Of a stretch of 64,000 nt of DNA, positions 16,976-27,884 are shown piece after piece. The position numbers and the translations under genes were made by a program. The number at the start of each line of letters is the position of its first letter. Within the stretch, counting starts at the first letter, position 1. The DNA lies in the NCBI GenBank assembly GCA_963712765.1, contig CAVQIX010000003.1, positions 1 to 64,000 of the forward strand. The letters run 5' to 3'. The stretch is from CAXMST01 sp963712765 (GTDB lineage Bacteria; Actinomycetota; Thermoleophilia; Solirubrobacterales; 70-9). Under the pieces are notes generated by a model that saw only the letters and a list, made by a program, of their open reading frames with translations, did not search any database and was not told the origin of the DNA.

Positions 16976-18148
16976 GCAGGGTCCGGGTCCTTCGGGTAAT
17001 CGCCCGGCTCAACATGGGCGGGCCGGCCCACCAGGTGGCGCTGCTCAGCGGCCGCCGCTTCTTTCCAGAGCGCTACGAGACCCTGCTTGTCCATGGCCGG
17101 CTCGCGCCCGGGGAGGAGTCGGCCGCATACCTCGCCGAACAGGAGGGCGCCCGGATGCTGCTATCTGCCCGAGCTCGTGCAGCCGGTCCACGCTCGCCAC
17201 GACCCGATCGCGCTCATCAGGCTCGCCAAGGTCGCCCGCCGCTTCCGCCCCCACATCGTCCATACGCACACCGCGAAGGCGGGTTTTCTCGGTCGCCAGG
17301 CGGTGGCACTGGGGGGTGTGCCTCGGCCGAAGGTGGTCCACACGTTCCACGGTCACGTCCTCGAGGGCTACTTCGGTCGAGCAAAGAACAGGCTCTACAG
17401 GGACCTCGAGCGATCATTGGCGAAGCGCACGGACCGGCTGATCGGAGTCAGCGAGGCGACGGTCTCCGACCTGGTCCGCCTCGGCGTCGCCGACCGCGAG
17501 CGGTTCCTGGTCGTGCCGCTCGGTCTCGACCTCGACCGCTTTGCCCACCGGCGAGAGGGGCTCAGGGGGGCCGCGCGGAGAGAGCTCGGCGTCGGAGACG
17601 ACGAGGTGCTGTGCACGTTCGTCGGCAGGGTCGTGCCGATCAAGCAACTCGACCTGCTGCTCGAGGCGATCGCCGAGGCCAACCGGCGCGACCGGCGCAT
17701 CCGGTTGCTGGTGGTCGGGGACGGCGAGCTGCGGCCGCAGCTCGAGGGGCTCGCCGACCGTCTCGGCATCGGCAGCGCCGTGCGCTTCGCCGGCTACCGG
17801 GGGGACCTGGTTCCGGTCTGGGCCGCGAGCGACATCGCCGTGCTCAGCTCTGCGAATGAAGGCACCCCGGTCTCGTTGATCGAGGCGGCAGCCGCCGGGA
17901 TCCCCGCCGTGGCGACCGATGTGGGAGGGGTGCGCGAGACGCTCGCCCCGGATGCCTCGATCGTGGTTCCGCCCTCGAGCAGGAACGAGCTCGCCGGCGC
18001 CATCGCTGCTCTGGCCGGCGACCCGGATCGGCGCGCGAGGGCAGGTGAGCAAGCGCGCCGGCACGCACTCGGCAACTTCGGTGCCGAACGTCTGCTCGGC
18101 GATATCGACGGGGTCTACCGCGGGCTGCTCGGTACCGGTTCCGGCTGA
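16972..18148 (+). CDS. Glycosyltransferase family 4, one frameshift
   Basis: N-terminal RVLRVIARLNMGGPAHQVALL is the GT-B acceptor domain. After a frameshift near 17158 come HIVHTHTAKAGFLGRQ, VVHTFHGHVLEGYF, the donor-domain start LCTFVGRVVPIKQLDLLLEA and the ExE-type motif NEGTPVSLIEAAAAGIPAVA. No ATG, GTG or TTG is in frame at the start; a CTG overlaps the upstream TGA (CTGA), so I use it. The enzyme would add the second or a later sugar to the lipid-linked glycan. Confidence 0.82.
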
Positions 18149-18151
18149 GTC

Positions 18152-19888
18152 TCAGTAGCGCGAGAGCCGGTCGCGGAGGCTCTGAACGGCCGCGTCGGTG
18201 TCGGGCTCCTCGGCCCCGTCCGGCGCCGGCGGCCCCTCCCTGCGCGAGGCCTGCTCTCGGAGCTCGGCCACGGTCTTCGGCCTCTTTCCCGGCCGCTCCA
18301 CGGCGCTCGGTTGGAGCTCCTCACCGCGGCCGGCCTGCCCCCTGCGCTCGGCCACCGTCTTCGCCTTCTTCTTCGGCGGCCGCTCCTCCTCGGTCGGCTC
18401 GTCGTCCCCGTAAGCCTCGTAGCCGCCGTAGCCGCCGTAGCCGTAGAGGCCGCCCGACTTCGCGCCGGTTACCACCGATCCAAGCACCGTTCCTCCGGCC
18501 GCTGTGATCACCTCTTGGGCCTTGCTCAACGCGTTGGTGTGCGTCCGGTTGATCTGGCCGACGAGGACCGCGCCGCTGACCTCCTTCAGCAGCGGGATCG
18601 CGTCGCTGACCGCGAGCAGCGGCGGCGTGTCTACGACCACCAGGTCGCATTCCTTCCGGACCTCGTCGAGCACGTTCCGCATCCGCTGCGAACCGAGCAG
18701 GATCGCCGGATTCCGGGCAGGGCCGGACGCGCCGAGGACTCGCAGCGAGCCGCCGTCGACGTCCGCCCTGATCAGCGCATCCTCGAGGTCGGCATCCCCG
18801 ATCAGCACGTCCTCGAGCCCGAGCGCCGGCTCGACGCCGAGCCGAGCCGCCGCCTGCGGCTTTCGCAGATCGCCGTCGACCACGATCACGTCACTGCCGT
18901 CCCGGGCCATGGCGACCGCCAGGTTCGTGGAGACCGTCGTCTTCCCCTCGCCGTGTCCGGGACTGGTGACGAGGATCACCTCGAGCTCGCGGTCGAGATT
19001 GAAGTAGGTGAGCGACGCGCGCAGCGTCTGAAACGACTCCCGCACGTCGCTGCCGGGCACGTGCCCGGGGAAGGCACGCTCGGGGATCTGCGCCAGCATC
19101 GAGACCCCGAGCAGCGGCTCCAGCTCGCCGGGGTCACGTAGCCGCCGGTTGAGTGCATCGGCGAGCGGCACCGCCCCGGCGGCGAGCAAGATGGCAAGCA
19201 CGAACGCGAGCGCCGTGTTCTGGCGTGGCCGCGGTGAGATCGGTGCGCTCGGAGGAGTTGCCGGCTCGATGACCTGGGTCGAGTCCGCCTGTGAGGCGAG
19301 CAGCCCGCGAAGCTCCTGGAGCTGGGTGCTGAGCTGTTCAGCGCCGGCCTGATCGTCGGGCGGGAGCTCGCCGGCCTGCCGCTCGATGCGGCTGATCGTC
19401 TTGCGTATCTCGGCCTTCGCCTCGTTCGCACGGGTTGCGCCGAGCGCGACCGCGTAGGCGTTGGCGGTATCGGCGGCGCGAATCGGATCCTCGTCCTGCA
19501 CCGTGATCGCGATGAACTCGCTGCTGTAGGGATCGTCGGGGTTCGTGAGGCTGGCGCTGACCTCCTCCGAGAGGTCGCCGGCGGTTCCGCCCTTCCTCTC
19601 GAGCTCCTTCTGGGCCCGCTCCGCGACCGCAGTGGTTCCGACCAGTGTCAGGGCGTCGGTGGGTGAGCCCGTGGTGAGCGAGGCGGAGTTCCCGAACACC
19701 GCTGAGCTCACGGTCGTCGCGCGGGTCAGGAGAATCGTCTGCGACTCGTATGTCTTCGGCAGCTGCTTGCTGATCCCGTACACGGCCGCGGGCAGCAGAA
19801 CCACGATCGCAAGCACGAGCCATACACGACGGCGATAGGGCTCGAGATACCGATTCAGGTCGGCGCCGGATGGATGGTCCTCCGCCAC
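18152..19888 (-). CDS. Bacterial tyrosine kinase / polysaccharide chain-length regulator (Wzc-like)
   Basis: 578 residues with no frame break. N-terminal Wzz-type domain with membrane helices at about 22-40 and 225-245, and a coiled-coil-like middle. The cytoplasmic kinase domain has Walker A SPGHGEGKTT (309-318), Walker A' VIVVDGDLRKP (334-344) and Walker B DLVVVDTPP (415-423). A Tyr cluster (YGYGGYGGYEAY, 482-493) is the likely autophosphorylation site. The last 80 residues hold two copies of a KTVAERRxQA-like element, which is unusual for the family. It is antisense to its neighbours and controls polymer length/export. Confidence 0.88.
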   Translation of the reverse strand: MAEDHPSGADLNRYLEPYRRRVWLVLAIVVLLPAAVYGISKQLPKTYESQTILLTRATTVSSAVFGNSASLTTGSPTDALTLVGTTAVAERAQKELERKGGTAGDLSEEVSASLTNPDDPYSSEFIAITVQDEDPIRAADTANAYAVALGATRANEAKAEIRKTISRIERQAGELPPDDQAGAEQLSTQLQELRGLLASQADSTQVIEPATPPSAPISPRPRQNTALAFVLAILLAAGAVPLADALNRRLRDPGELEPLLGVSMLAQIPERAFPGHVPGSDVRESFQTLRASLTYFNLDRELEVILVTSPGHGEGKTTVSTNLAVAMARDGSDVIVVDGDLRKPQAAARLGVEPALGLEDVLIGDADLEDALIRADVDGGSLRVLGASGPARNPAILLGSQRMRNVLDEVRKECDLVVVDTPPLLAVSDAIPLLKEVSGAVLVGQINRTHTNALSKAQEVITAAGGTVLGSVVTGAKSGGLYGYGGYGGYEAYGDDEPTEEERPPKKKAKTVAERRGQAGRGEELQPSAVERPGKRPKTVAELREQASRREGPPAPDGAEEPDTDAAVQSLRDRLSRY

Positions 19889-19962
19889 GTGACCGAAGGC
19901 TACCGAGCCTCACGGACCCGGCGGCGCATCCACCGCCCAGCTGCCACGATTCGACCAAGGAG

Positions 19963-21233
19963 ATGTACGACTCGGGCACAGGCGACGGCATGCACGGCGT
20001 GCTGGTAGGGCTGGTCACGCTGCTTCTGTGCGGCTACGGGGTGATGGTCCTCTACCGGATGTTGCTTCGCGGTCGGCCGCAGTTGAGCATCGGCTTGCCG
20101 ATCGTGGTGGCGTTCGGTCTCCGGCTGGTCTCCCTAGTCGCGCTGCCGCTCACCGGGATCGAGCGGACGCTGCGCGGCGGGGACGAGCTGAGCTTTCTCG
20201 CCGGCTCGGCCGAGACGGCCTCCTCGACCTTCGGCTCCGGGGCCTGGCTCGACTCCCTGACCGGTTCGCTGCACGAGTTCGTCTTCGCGACGCAGATCGC
20301 GCTGTTCGATTCCCCGGAGATGACCATGCGGATCACCCAGTTGACGATCTCGGTGTTCGGGCTGGTGCTGCTGGCGGTCGCCGTCTACGAGCTCGCCGGG
20401 CCCCGCGCGGCGACCGTTGCGATGTGGGTGATGGCGATCGAGCCGACCAACGTCTTCTTCTCCACCTACCTGCACAAGGAGCCGAACATGATCCTCGCGA
20501 GCGGCATGGTCGCCTTCGGCGGGGTGATGATCTGGAAGTACGGCCGGCTGCGCTGGATGGCTTTGATCACCACGGGCTGCCTGATCGCGGTCGCCACCAG
20601 GCCGTATGCAGGCTGGTTCCTGATCGCCGCCGGCGCGGCGATCATGCTCCACGCGGGCCTCCGCCAGGGGGCCGCCGGGGGGTCCGTCGCTTCGGCCTGA
20701 TCGCGGTCGTCCTTCTGCTCGGCGCGGTCGCTGCGCCGACCGTGCTTCAGGCGTCCACTGACGAGAGCCTCCAGCAGAACGTCCAGGGTTCGCAGGACGC
20801 GAACGCCGCCGACACGGAGGCGAACCTCAGCCTCGAGCAGGTCGACTTCTCGACCCGGGGGGCGATCGTGACCAACCTCCACAGGCGGGTGATCGATGTG
20901 CTGGTCAAGCCCTACCCGTGGCAGCTGGCGAACGTCAGCCAGAGGCTCGGCGCGATTGGCGCGCTGATTACGCTCACGGCCCTCTACCTGCTCGTCGCCG
21001 AGTTCTTCCGCAACCGTGGCGCGATCATGGCGCGGGCCGGTCCATTCATCTACGTCGGGCTCGCGCTCCTGCTCGCGTACTCGCTCAGCGCGGGCAACGC
21101 CGGCACGGCCTTCCGCTACCGGACGCACATCCTTACCCTTGCGGTCTGCGCGCTGGTGGCGCTGCACTTTGCGCGGAAGGCGGCGACGGTGCGAAGCGAG
21201 AAGCCCCGGGCCGCAGCCCGAGGGCGGCGATGA
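19963..21233 (+). CDS. Polytopic membrane protein, possible glycan polymerase, one frameshift
   Basis: About ten hydrophobic segments. Near the middle lie VFFSTYLHKEPNMILASG and RPYAGWFLIAAGAA; after the break come VLVKPYPWQLANVSQRLGA and GTAFRYRTHILTL. The HKEP and final R-Y-R-H region recall EpsG/Wzy- or mannosyltransferase-like polymerases, but I cannot assign a family. The frame breaks at a run of six Gs (20677-20682), typical of a sequencing indel. AAGGAG directly precedes the ATG, so a second ATG at 19990 may be the true start. Confidence 0.65.
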
Positions 21234-21426
21234 CCGGCTTGCAGCAGCGCATCCGCTTCCATCGACCTGAGGGCTAGGACCCACCCGCGAGCGGATCGGG
21301 TGAGATCGGCCCGACCGGCTGAACGACACCCGGATCGATCGCGGCCGATGGCTCTATCGTCCGCGACCGAATGCCCGGCACGATCCCCATACCGGCACGG
21401 CGGCCGGCCACCCCGAAGGCAGTCGC

Positions 21427-22508
21427 GTGAGGGTTTTGATCCTCACCGAGCGCAGCGACGACAGCCGTTTCTTTCGCGACGCAACGCAAGCCTTCAGCCT
21501 CGGGGGGCGGAGGTCGTGGCGGGAACCGTTCGTCCTGCGGGACGCCTCAATGAAGCTTTCGATGAGATGGGGGTGACTTCGTTTTCGCTCGACTGCCGAA
21601 CTGGGCGCGCCTACCCGCTGGCCGCTGCACGGCTGGCTCGGTTGGCTCGCGCGCATCGCAGCGATGTGGTCCATGCGGTGGAAGCGATCCCAGCATCGAT
21701 CGCTGGGGTGACCGGACTGCTGCCCGGCCATCCGACCGCCACCGTCTATCACTGGCAGCACTCGCTGTCCGTCGGCGCCCAGCGCCGGCTGAGTCGAGCT
21801 GCGGGGGCGACGGTCGACGCGATAGTCGCATGCTCGGAGTCAGCCGCGTCCTACGCGATCTCCGAGGAACGAGCGCCTGAACGCAAGGTCCGGGTCGTCC
21901 ACAACGGCGTCACTCCGCTCCGCGCCGTCGAACGATCGGAGCTTGCCCAGATTCGAGCTGACCTGGGAATCCCGCCATCGACCTCGGTGGTCACCGCGGT
22001 CGCTCGGTTACGACCGGAAAAGGGCCTCGACGTCTTGATCGAGGCCGTCGGCGAGGTTGATCAGCCTGCGAGTGCGGTCGCGCTTGTCTTGGCCGGAGCA
22101 GGCCCGGACGAGGCGCGGCTGCGAGCGCTGGCCGGCGATGCCGGAGCCGCGGTGCATTTCGTCGGCCACCAGGACGACGTGGCCCCATGGTTCGCACTAG
22201 GGGATGTGGTCGCGATGCCCAGCCGCCGCGAGGCGTTCGGCTTCAGTGCTGCCGAGGCGATGGCCTGTGGGAGACCGCTGGTCGCCAGTTCGGTCGGTGG
22301 GCTGCCGGAGCTCGTCGAGCAAGGCAAGACCGGGCTTCTGGTCCCGCCTGACGATCGGCCCGCCCTTGCCGGGGCGATACGCGATCTCCTGGCCGCAGAC
22401 GCCAGGCGCCTCAAGATGGGTCGGGATGCTCAAGCACGCTTCCGCGATCGGTTCACATTCGATGCGATGGTTGATGGTTTGCTGCAGGTTTACGATGAGA
22501 TCACCTAG
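21427..22508 (+). CDS. Glycosyltransferase family 4, frameshift at a G6 run
   Basis: The GTG at 21427 opens MRVLILTERSDDSRFFRDAT. The frame changes at six Gs (21502-21507) and continues GAEVVAGTVRPAGRLNEAF. Donor-domain features are VVHNGVTPLR, VVTAVARLRPEKGLDVLIEA, VLAGAGPDEARLRAL and the motif REAFGFSAAEAMACGRPLVA. A retaining GT-B enzyme of the glycan pathway. The methyltransferase gene begins 5 bases after its stop. Confidence 0.82.
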
Positions 22509-22513
22509 GCGCG

Positions 22514-23434
22514 ATGCTTGATCAGGTCAGGCGACTTCGCCTGCGGCTGGGGTGGGTGAACGACAGCATCCGAGATGCCGTCTGGCTGCACAGGTTGCTG
22601 GCGATCCAACCCGGCGAGACAGTCCTGGACGTGGGCAGCGGCGGCACCCCGCATCCCCGGGCCAACGTGCTCTGCGATCGGTACGTGGCGGATGGCCACG
22701 AACGGCACGGCCAGCCGCTGATCGCCGACCGCCCGCTGGTCGTCGCCGATGTTCAGGACCTACCCTTCGCCGATAACAGCTTCGATGTCGTCATCTGCAG
22801 GCACGTGCTCGAGCACGTTGAGGACCCGGTCGGGGCGGCTGCCGAGCTGTCCCGCGTCGGTCGCCGAGGTTACGTCGAGTGTCCATCGGCGGAGTGGGAG
22901 AAGGTGGCCGGATTCGAGTTCCATCGCTGGCTCGTGGCTCGTGATGGCTCGACCCTGATGTTCCGCCGCAAGGCGGGGCCGCTGTTTGACCCATCGCTTC
23001 GCGAGTGGTTCATGGAGCTTCAGCGAGCAACGGGGATAGCCGAGCGGGTCTGGTTTGCGCGGCGCGAGATCGGGGTGTACACGTGGCTTGTATGGCGGGA
23101 TCGGATCGACGTCGCAGTCGACCCCCGGCCCGCCGGTGCACCGGCGGGTTCTGATCGGGCGCGCACGGCACCCGGCGCCTTCTCCGACCTCGACTCCGGG
23201 TGGGGGCTGCTCGGCCGTGTGCTCACCGCGATCGGACGCGTTCGTCGTCGACGCACGGATCTCAGCTGGGCTCAGCTGGCTCAGCGTCTGGTGTGTCCGG
23301 GTTGCGGCGGCGGCTACGTGTACCGGTCGAGATCGCTGCGATGTGAGTCCTGCGGTCGCGAGGTCAGCGTGGATGAGCGGGGGGTCGCAGGTTTCGTGGA
23401 CCCGACCCCGCAGCCTGAAACGGGGGCCGCTTGA
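22514..23434 (+). CDS. SAM methyltransferase with C-terminal zinc ribbon
   Basis: 306 residues. Class I motif I VLDVGSGGTPHPRANVLCDR, then VVADVQDLPFADNSFDVVIC and RHVLEHVEDP. The C-terminus carries a zinc ribbon: CPGCGGGY, 12 residues, then CESCGREV. It is a paralogue of the gene at 24783-25673, and the two flank the flippase. The pair may modify lipid-linked intermediates or the glycan; the substrate is unknown. Stop and next start overlap. Confidence 0.8.
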   Translation: MLDQVRRLRLRLGWVNDSIRDAVWLHRLLAIQPGETVLDVGSGGTPHPRANVLCDRYVADGHERHGQPLIADRPLVVADVQDLPFADNSFDVVICRHVLEHVEDPVGAAAELSRVGRRGYVECPSAEWEKVAGFEFHRWLVARDGSTLMFRRKAGPLFDPSLREWFMELQRATGIAERVWFARREIGVYTWLVWRDRIDVAVDPRPAGAPAGSDRARTAPGAFSDLDSGWGLLGRVLTAIGRVRRRRTDLSWAQLAQRLVCPGCGGGYVYRSRSLRCESCGREVSVDERGVAGFVDPTPQPETGAA

Positions 23435-24786
23435 CCGAGCCGGCCGTCGCTACCCTGGAGCAAGCGCCGGAGCGACGGGTCGCGACTGATTCCCTGGCGC
23501 GATTGACGACCGACCTCGGGGGTTTGGCGCTCGGCCTCGCCGCGACGGTGATGACCGCACGATGGCTCGGCCCCGCCGGGAAAGGGGTGCTCGCCTCGCT
23601 ATCGCTCCTTGGCGTCCTCGCTGCGCGGGTCTTCGTGGCCGGACTCGGCGATGCGCTGATCGTTCAGGTAGGGCGCCACCGGGCAGGCGAGCGGGAGGCG
23701 ACCCGTGCGTCGGTCGGATTGCTCCTGATGCTCGCGCCCGCTGGCTGCGCTTGTCTGCCTGGGGACCGCCTGGCTCGTGATCAGTCCCGAGACTTCGTCC
23801 GAGCGGTGGGCCGTCGTGGTGGTCGCATCTGTCGTGCCGCTTTCGATCGCGGTCGACTTCATGTCCCATCTGCTGACCCTGAACCTGCGGATTCGAGAAG
23901 CCAGCGTCGTATCGTTGACGATCGCAGCGGTCTCAACGGCGATGTTGCCGGTCTTCCTTGGGGTGCTTGGCATGGGGGTCGACGGGGCCGTGCTCGCGGC
24001 GGCCCTCGGAGTGGCCGTTGCCTTTCTCGTCGCCGCCGCGCAGCTCCGCAAGCCGCTCTCTGCGTTCAGGCCCCGAAGGGACGACGCCTATTGGCGGAGG
24101 GCCCTTGCATACGGTGTTCGCCTCGAGATCTCCCACGTGATGACGCTGATGGCCGGGCGCCTCGATCTGCTGCTCGTTCTGGTGCTGGCCGGAGCCGCGG
24201 AGTCGGGCTTCTACAGCATCGCCCTGACCGGCGCGGCGGTCGTCGGGATGGTGCCGTTCGCACTTTCGTTCGCGGTCTTCCCACGCCTCAGTGCCGCCAC
24301 TGAAGAGCGCTCCGCCCGCCTGACCGCGGAGTCCTTCCGAGTGAGCATCGGAGCAACGATCTCGGTCGTGGTCGCATTCGGGTGCCTGATCCCATTCGTC
24401 TTCCCGTTGCTGTTCGGGCGGAGTTCGATCCAGCAGTGATTCCCGCTGTGGTGGCGCTTCCAGCCGGAGCACTCGCCGGGCTTCAGTGGCTGCTGGGGCG
24501 CGCTTCGGCTTCACGTGGAGATCCCAACGTCCTGCTGCAGTCGTTCGGGCTGTCGCTCGTCGTCATGATCGCTGCTGACGCATGGCTCGTGACCGCCTAC
24601 GGGGCGCTCGGCGCGTCGATCGGATATGGGATCGCAGCGCTGGCAGGCATGGGATGGTGCCTCCGAGCGGTGGCCCGCGCGAACGTGTCGCTGCGCGAAC
24701 TGGTCCCGCGGAGCGAGGACCTGTTGCCGTGGGCCCTTGCGCGGAGGCTATCCCCGGCGCTGACCAGAAAGCCTCCAGTAACGTGA
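23431..24786 (+). CDS. Wzx-like oligosaccharide flippase, two frameshifts
   Basis: MATE/MOP-family transporter. It opens SLARLTTDLGGLALGLAATV and TARWLGPAGKGVLASLSLLG, a signature of the PST/Wzx group. Later segments include GLGDALIVQVGRHRAGE, GVLGMGVDGAVLAAALGVAV, AGRLDLLLVLVLAGAAESGFY and PFALSFAVFPRLSAATEE. Breaks near 23745 and 24420 separate three frames that together make a normal twelve-helix protein of about 450 residues. It should flip the lipid-linked unit across the membrane. It overlaps both neighbours by 4 bases. Confidence 0.82.
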
Positions 24787-25673
24787 CCTCTTTGGACTCG
24801 CTTGTCCGACATGCGATGAGCCTTCGTTCATATGTGGACCTCCATCGAGAGGTGCGCACGTTCGGGATCGGCCCCCGTGACCTCGTCGCCGATATCGGAA
24901 GCGGGCAGGCACCCCACCCTCGCGCCAACGTGCTCTGCGACAAGTTCGTCGCCGACAGCACCGAGCGGTCGGTGAACGCCGCGCTGCTTGCCGATCGCCC
25001 ACTGGTCGTGGCGGACGCCACGCGGACGCCGTTCCCCAAGCGGTCCCTCGACTTTACCTTCTGTCGACACCTGCTCGAGCATGTGGTCGATCCCGCCGCG
25101 TTGCTCGACGAGCTTGCGAGGATCAGCAAGGCCGGGTACGTCGAGACGCCCTCCCGCATCTACGAGAAGCTGTACGGGTGGGAGTTCCATCGCTGGTACG
25201 TCGACATTCAGGAGGGCGCCCTCAGGATCGAATCGAAGGGCACGCCGATCTTCGACGGTGACCTGCACTCGTGGTTTGGCTTGAACCTCCGCCGCGGTCG
25301 GTTCTGGCGTTTCTTCATCCCCCGGTTGTTGTCCCACGGATTGCTGACGACGATCGTCTGGCGAGGCACGATCGCCTACGAGGTGATCGGGGAAGCTTCG
25401 AGCGACGTCGGGTTCATCTCGTCCTCGACCGGCGAGCCGGGGGAGGTCGCGTCGCCCGACGAGGTGTCGCGGAGCCAGGCGGTGCGGTCGCGGGTCGATC
25501 GGTGGCTCAGGCGGGCGAGCGATCCGCTGGTGCCGGCGCTCCTCGACTCGCTTGAGTGTGTCGAGTGCCGGGCGCCCCTGGGCCCCTCCGTGGCGGGTGT
25601 CATTGGCTGCCCCCAGTGCTCGGCGCAATACGCGCAGACCGCCGACGGAATCGAGGTTCTGCCGGCGTCCTAG
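24783..25673 (+). CDS. SAM methyltransferase with C-terminal zinc ribbon (paralogue)
   Basis: GTG start inside the flippase stop (GTGA). Motif I LVADIGSGQAPHPRANVLCD and RHLLEHVVDPAALLDEL mirror the paralogue at 22514-23434, as do YVETPSRIYEK and WEFHRWYVD. A C-terminal ribbon CVECRAPL...CPQCSAQY is present. The shared PHPRANVLCD-K/R-(Y/F)VAD stretch, unusual for class I enzymes, marks them as one subfamily. It meets the next gene tail to tail with a 4-base overlap. Confidence 0.8.
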   Translation: MTSLDSLVRHAMSLRSYVDLHREVRTFGIGPRDLVADIGSGQAPHPRANVLCDKFVADSTERSVNAALLADRPLVVADATRTPFPKRSLDFTFCRHLLEHVVDPAALLDELARISKAGYVETPSRIYEKLYGWEFHRWYVDIQEGALRIESKGTPIFDGDLHSWFGLNLRRGRFWRFFIPRLLSHGLLTTIVWRGTIAYEVIGEASSDVGFISSSTGEPGEVASPDEVSRSQAVRSRVDRWLRRASDPLVPALLDSLECVECRAPLGPSVAGVIGCPQCSAQYAQTADGIEVLPAS

Positions 25674-26783
25674 GGGCGGGCACCCTCCGGTTGTTGAGTC
25701 AGGCGCTCGTAGAGGTCGGCATATTTCGCAGTCATCTCAGATTCGTGCCAGGCGGCGCTGGCGGATCGCGCATTTGCGCTGATCGCAGCGTCGTCGCTGC
25801 ACTCGAACAGGTCGATGATCGCCTGACCGAGGGCCTCCACGTTGCCCGGCGGCACGAGAGTGCCGTTCCGGTGCGGCGTAACGAGCTCCGGTAGACCACC
25901 CACGCTCGTCGCGACGACCGGCAGGCCCGCGGCCATCGCCTCCATGACCGCGATGCCCAGTGGCTCGTACCGGGAAGCGAGGACGAACACGTTTGCTTCC
26001 GACAGCAGCGGCCAGACGTCTTCGACGGCACCCTCGAACCGTACGTTTGCCTCAAGGTCGAGGGTTCGGGCAAGTTCCTTTAGGGAGGGAGCAAGCGGGC
26101 CATCTCCCACCAGACGAAGGCGGGCCTGCGGGATGCGTGTCCGAACGAAGGCGAACGCCCGCAGGAGGTCGTCGTGCCCCTTCTGCTCCCGCAGATGCGC
26201 CACACAGACGGCCGTGGGCACCCTTGGCGGCCGGGGTGGCAATGGGCGGCCGCCCCAGCCGTTGAGGATCACCTCGACCAGGTCGCGCGGGTACCCGTAG
26301 CTCTCGTACAGGAACGTCTGGACCCATTGCGAGATGGCGACAACCCGATCGAACTGGCGGCCGAAGTGGCGATCGGCGAGCGTTCTCAGGCGCCTACTCT
26401 CGGCCACGTTGTGATCACCGTGATGGTGCGTAAGGACCGTCTTCGCTTCGATCTGTCGATGTAGCGAACCGGTGAGTACCGCTGCGTGAAACAGATGAGC
26501 ATGGACGATCGCGGGCCTCACCATCGCGAGTTGGGTCGCGAGCCAGCGCCGAGTTCCAGGCAGCTCATATAGGTGACGGGCTGGATACGCGGCGAAGGCG
26601 GCGGCCGGAGCAGCCGATCGGCATGCCGCCGCCAGCGCTCCGCCGTCGGCTATCGGCTGCAAAGGGATTGAGGACCGTTTGATCCCAGCCCCGCTCCCGA
26701 CCTGCACGCAGGAGCGACGCGAGGATGACCTCGGCGCCGCCCACACCCTGCGGGGTACTAATTACGTGGAGTATCCGAATCAC
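25670..26783 (-). CDS. Glycosyltransferase family 4, one frameshift
   Basis: Start MIRILHVISTPQGVGGAEVI at 26783; the frame changes near 26640. The body then reads IVHAHLFHAAVLTGSLH, TVLTHHHGDHNVAESRR, VILNGWGGRPLPPR, VCVAHLREQKGHDDLLRA and RYEPLGIAVMEAMAAGLPVVA, the standard GT-B retaining pattern. First of a leftward-pointing set of transferases that runs back to 30790. Confidence 0.82.
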
Positions 26784-27884
26784 GAATCAAGCCCTCGAGC
26801 TGGTCGAGCACCGTCCGGGTAGAGAAGCGCTGCTCGACCCGAGTGATCGTCCGCCGACGGACCTCTTCGCGCTCCCGACGGCTGTCGTTGATTGCGGCGA
26901 GAAGCTGTCTCGCCAGGTCCACGTGGTCGCCGGCGCTGAAGAGGTACCGGTGATCGTCGCCGAGCACGGCAACGTTTCCCGGAATGCGGGACGTCACTGC
27001 CAGGCGCCCGTGTGCGCACGCCTCGAGCAACGCGTTCGACATCCCCTCCTCAAGCGCTTGGTAGGACGAACACGTCAGACGAAGCGAGGTACGGTTCCAC
27101 GTCTCCTACCCACCCGGGCATGTCGACGGACGAGCGCAGCCGATGGTCCCCGTCGACGCGCTCGCGGAGCTCGCGCTCGACCGAGCGGAAGGAACCACCT
27201 TCACCGACCAGAGTCAGGCGAGCCGCCGGGATTGCAGCAGCGACGGTGGTCCATGCGTCGAGCAGGCCGATTCAGATCCTTCTCCTGCGACAGCCTGCCG
27301 AGGTACAGGACTCGCGGCTCACCGTTGAGCGGGGGCGGAGAGTCGGGCACCTCAACCGGGTTATGAAGCACTTCGATCCGCTCGCCGGGCGCCAGTTCGA
27401 GTAGCTGTTCGGCTCCCTCCGGCGTCTGGGCGACCAGCCAGCGTGCCCGTCCGATCAGCGATCGCCGCAGCGCCGACGTACGCGTCTGCGACACGTACTG
27501 AGCTCGCTCAGCTCCCCGCTTGTGGTCGACATTGCGATCAACGGGCGCCGAAGGATCAGCGCGGAGAGCCCCCCGACCGTACTCGTGGAGAGCAGCTGCA
27601 GGGACAGCACGCACCGTGAGCCGGCGCCCAGCGCGAGGGCGAGTGGCGTCGCGGCGAGGTAGAAGATCAGGCCGCCGAGCCGGCGCCTGCCCATCCCCGG
27701 CAGCTCGATCACGGTCAGATTCGGCTCGCGTGCAAAGCCAGGTGTCGTCCGGATCCCCGAGCGCGTGATCACCCGCACGCTCCACCCGCGCGAGGCAAGG
27801 CCGCGCGCGATCAGCCGTGAGCGCTTCGCCGTCCCACCCGGCTCGGTGAGGCCGGGGCAGAGAAACAGAATCCGTCCCTTCAGG
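26758..27884 (-). CDS. Glycosyltransferase family 4, about three frameshifts
   Basis: The N-terminal KGRILFLCPGLTEPGGTAKR is followed in other frames by QTPEGAEQLLELAPGERIEV, LHNPVEVPDS, VLYLGRLSQEKDLN, LTLVGEGGSFRSVERE and VFVLPSLEEGMSNALLEACA. Breaks fall near 27500, 27280 and 27055. The only in-frame start candidate is a CTG overlapping the upstream TGA at 27882-27880. It overlaps the next gene in the set by 26 bases. Confidence 0.72.
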
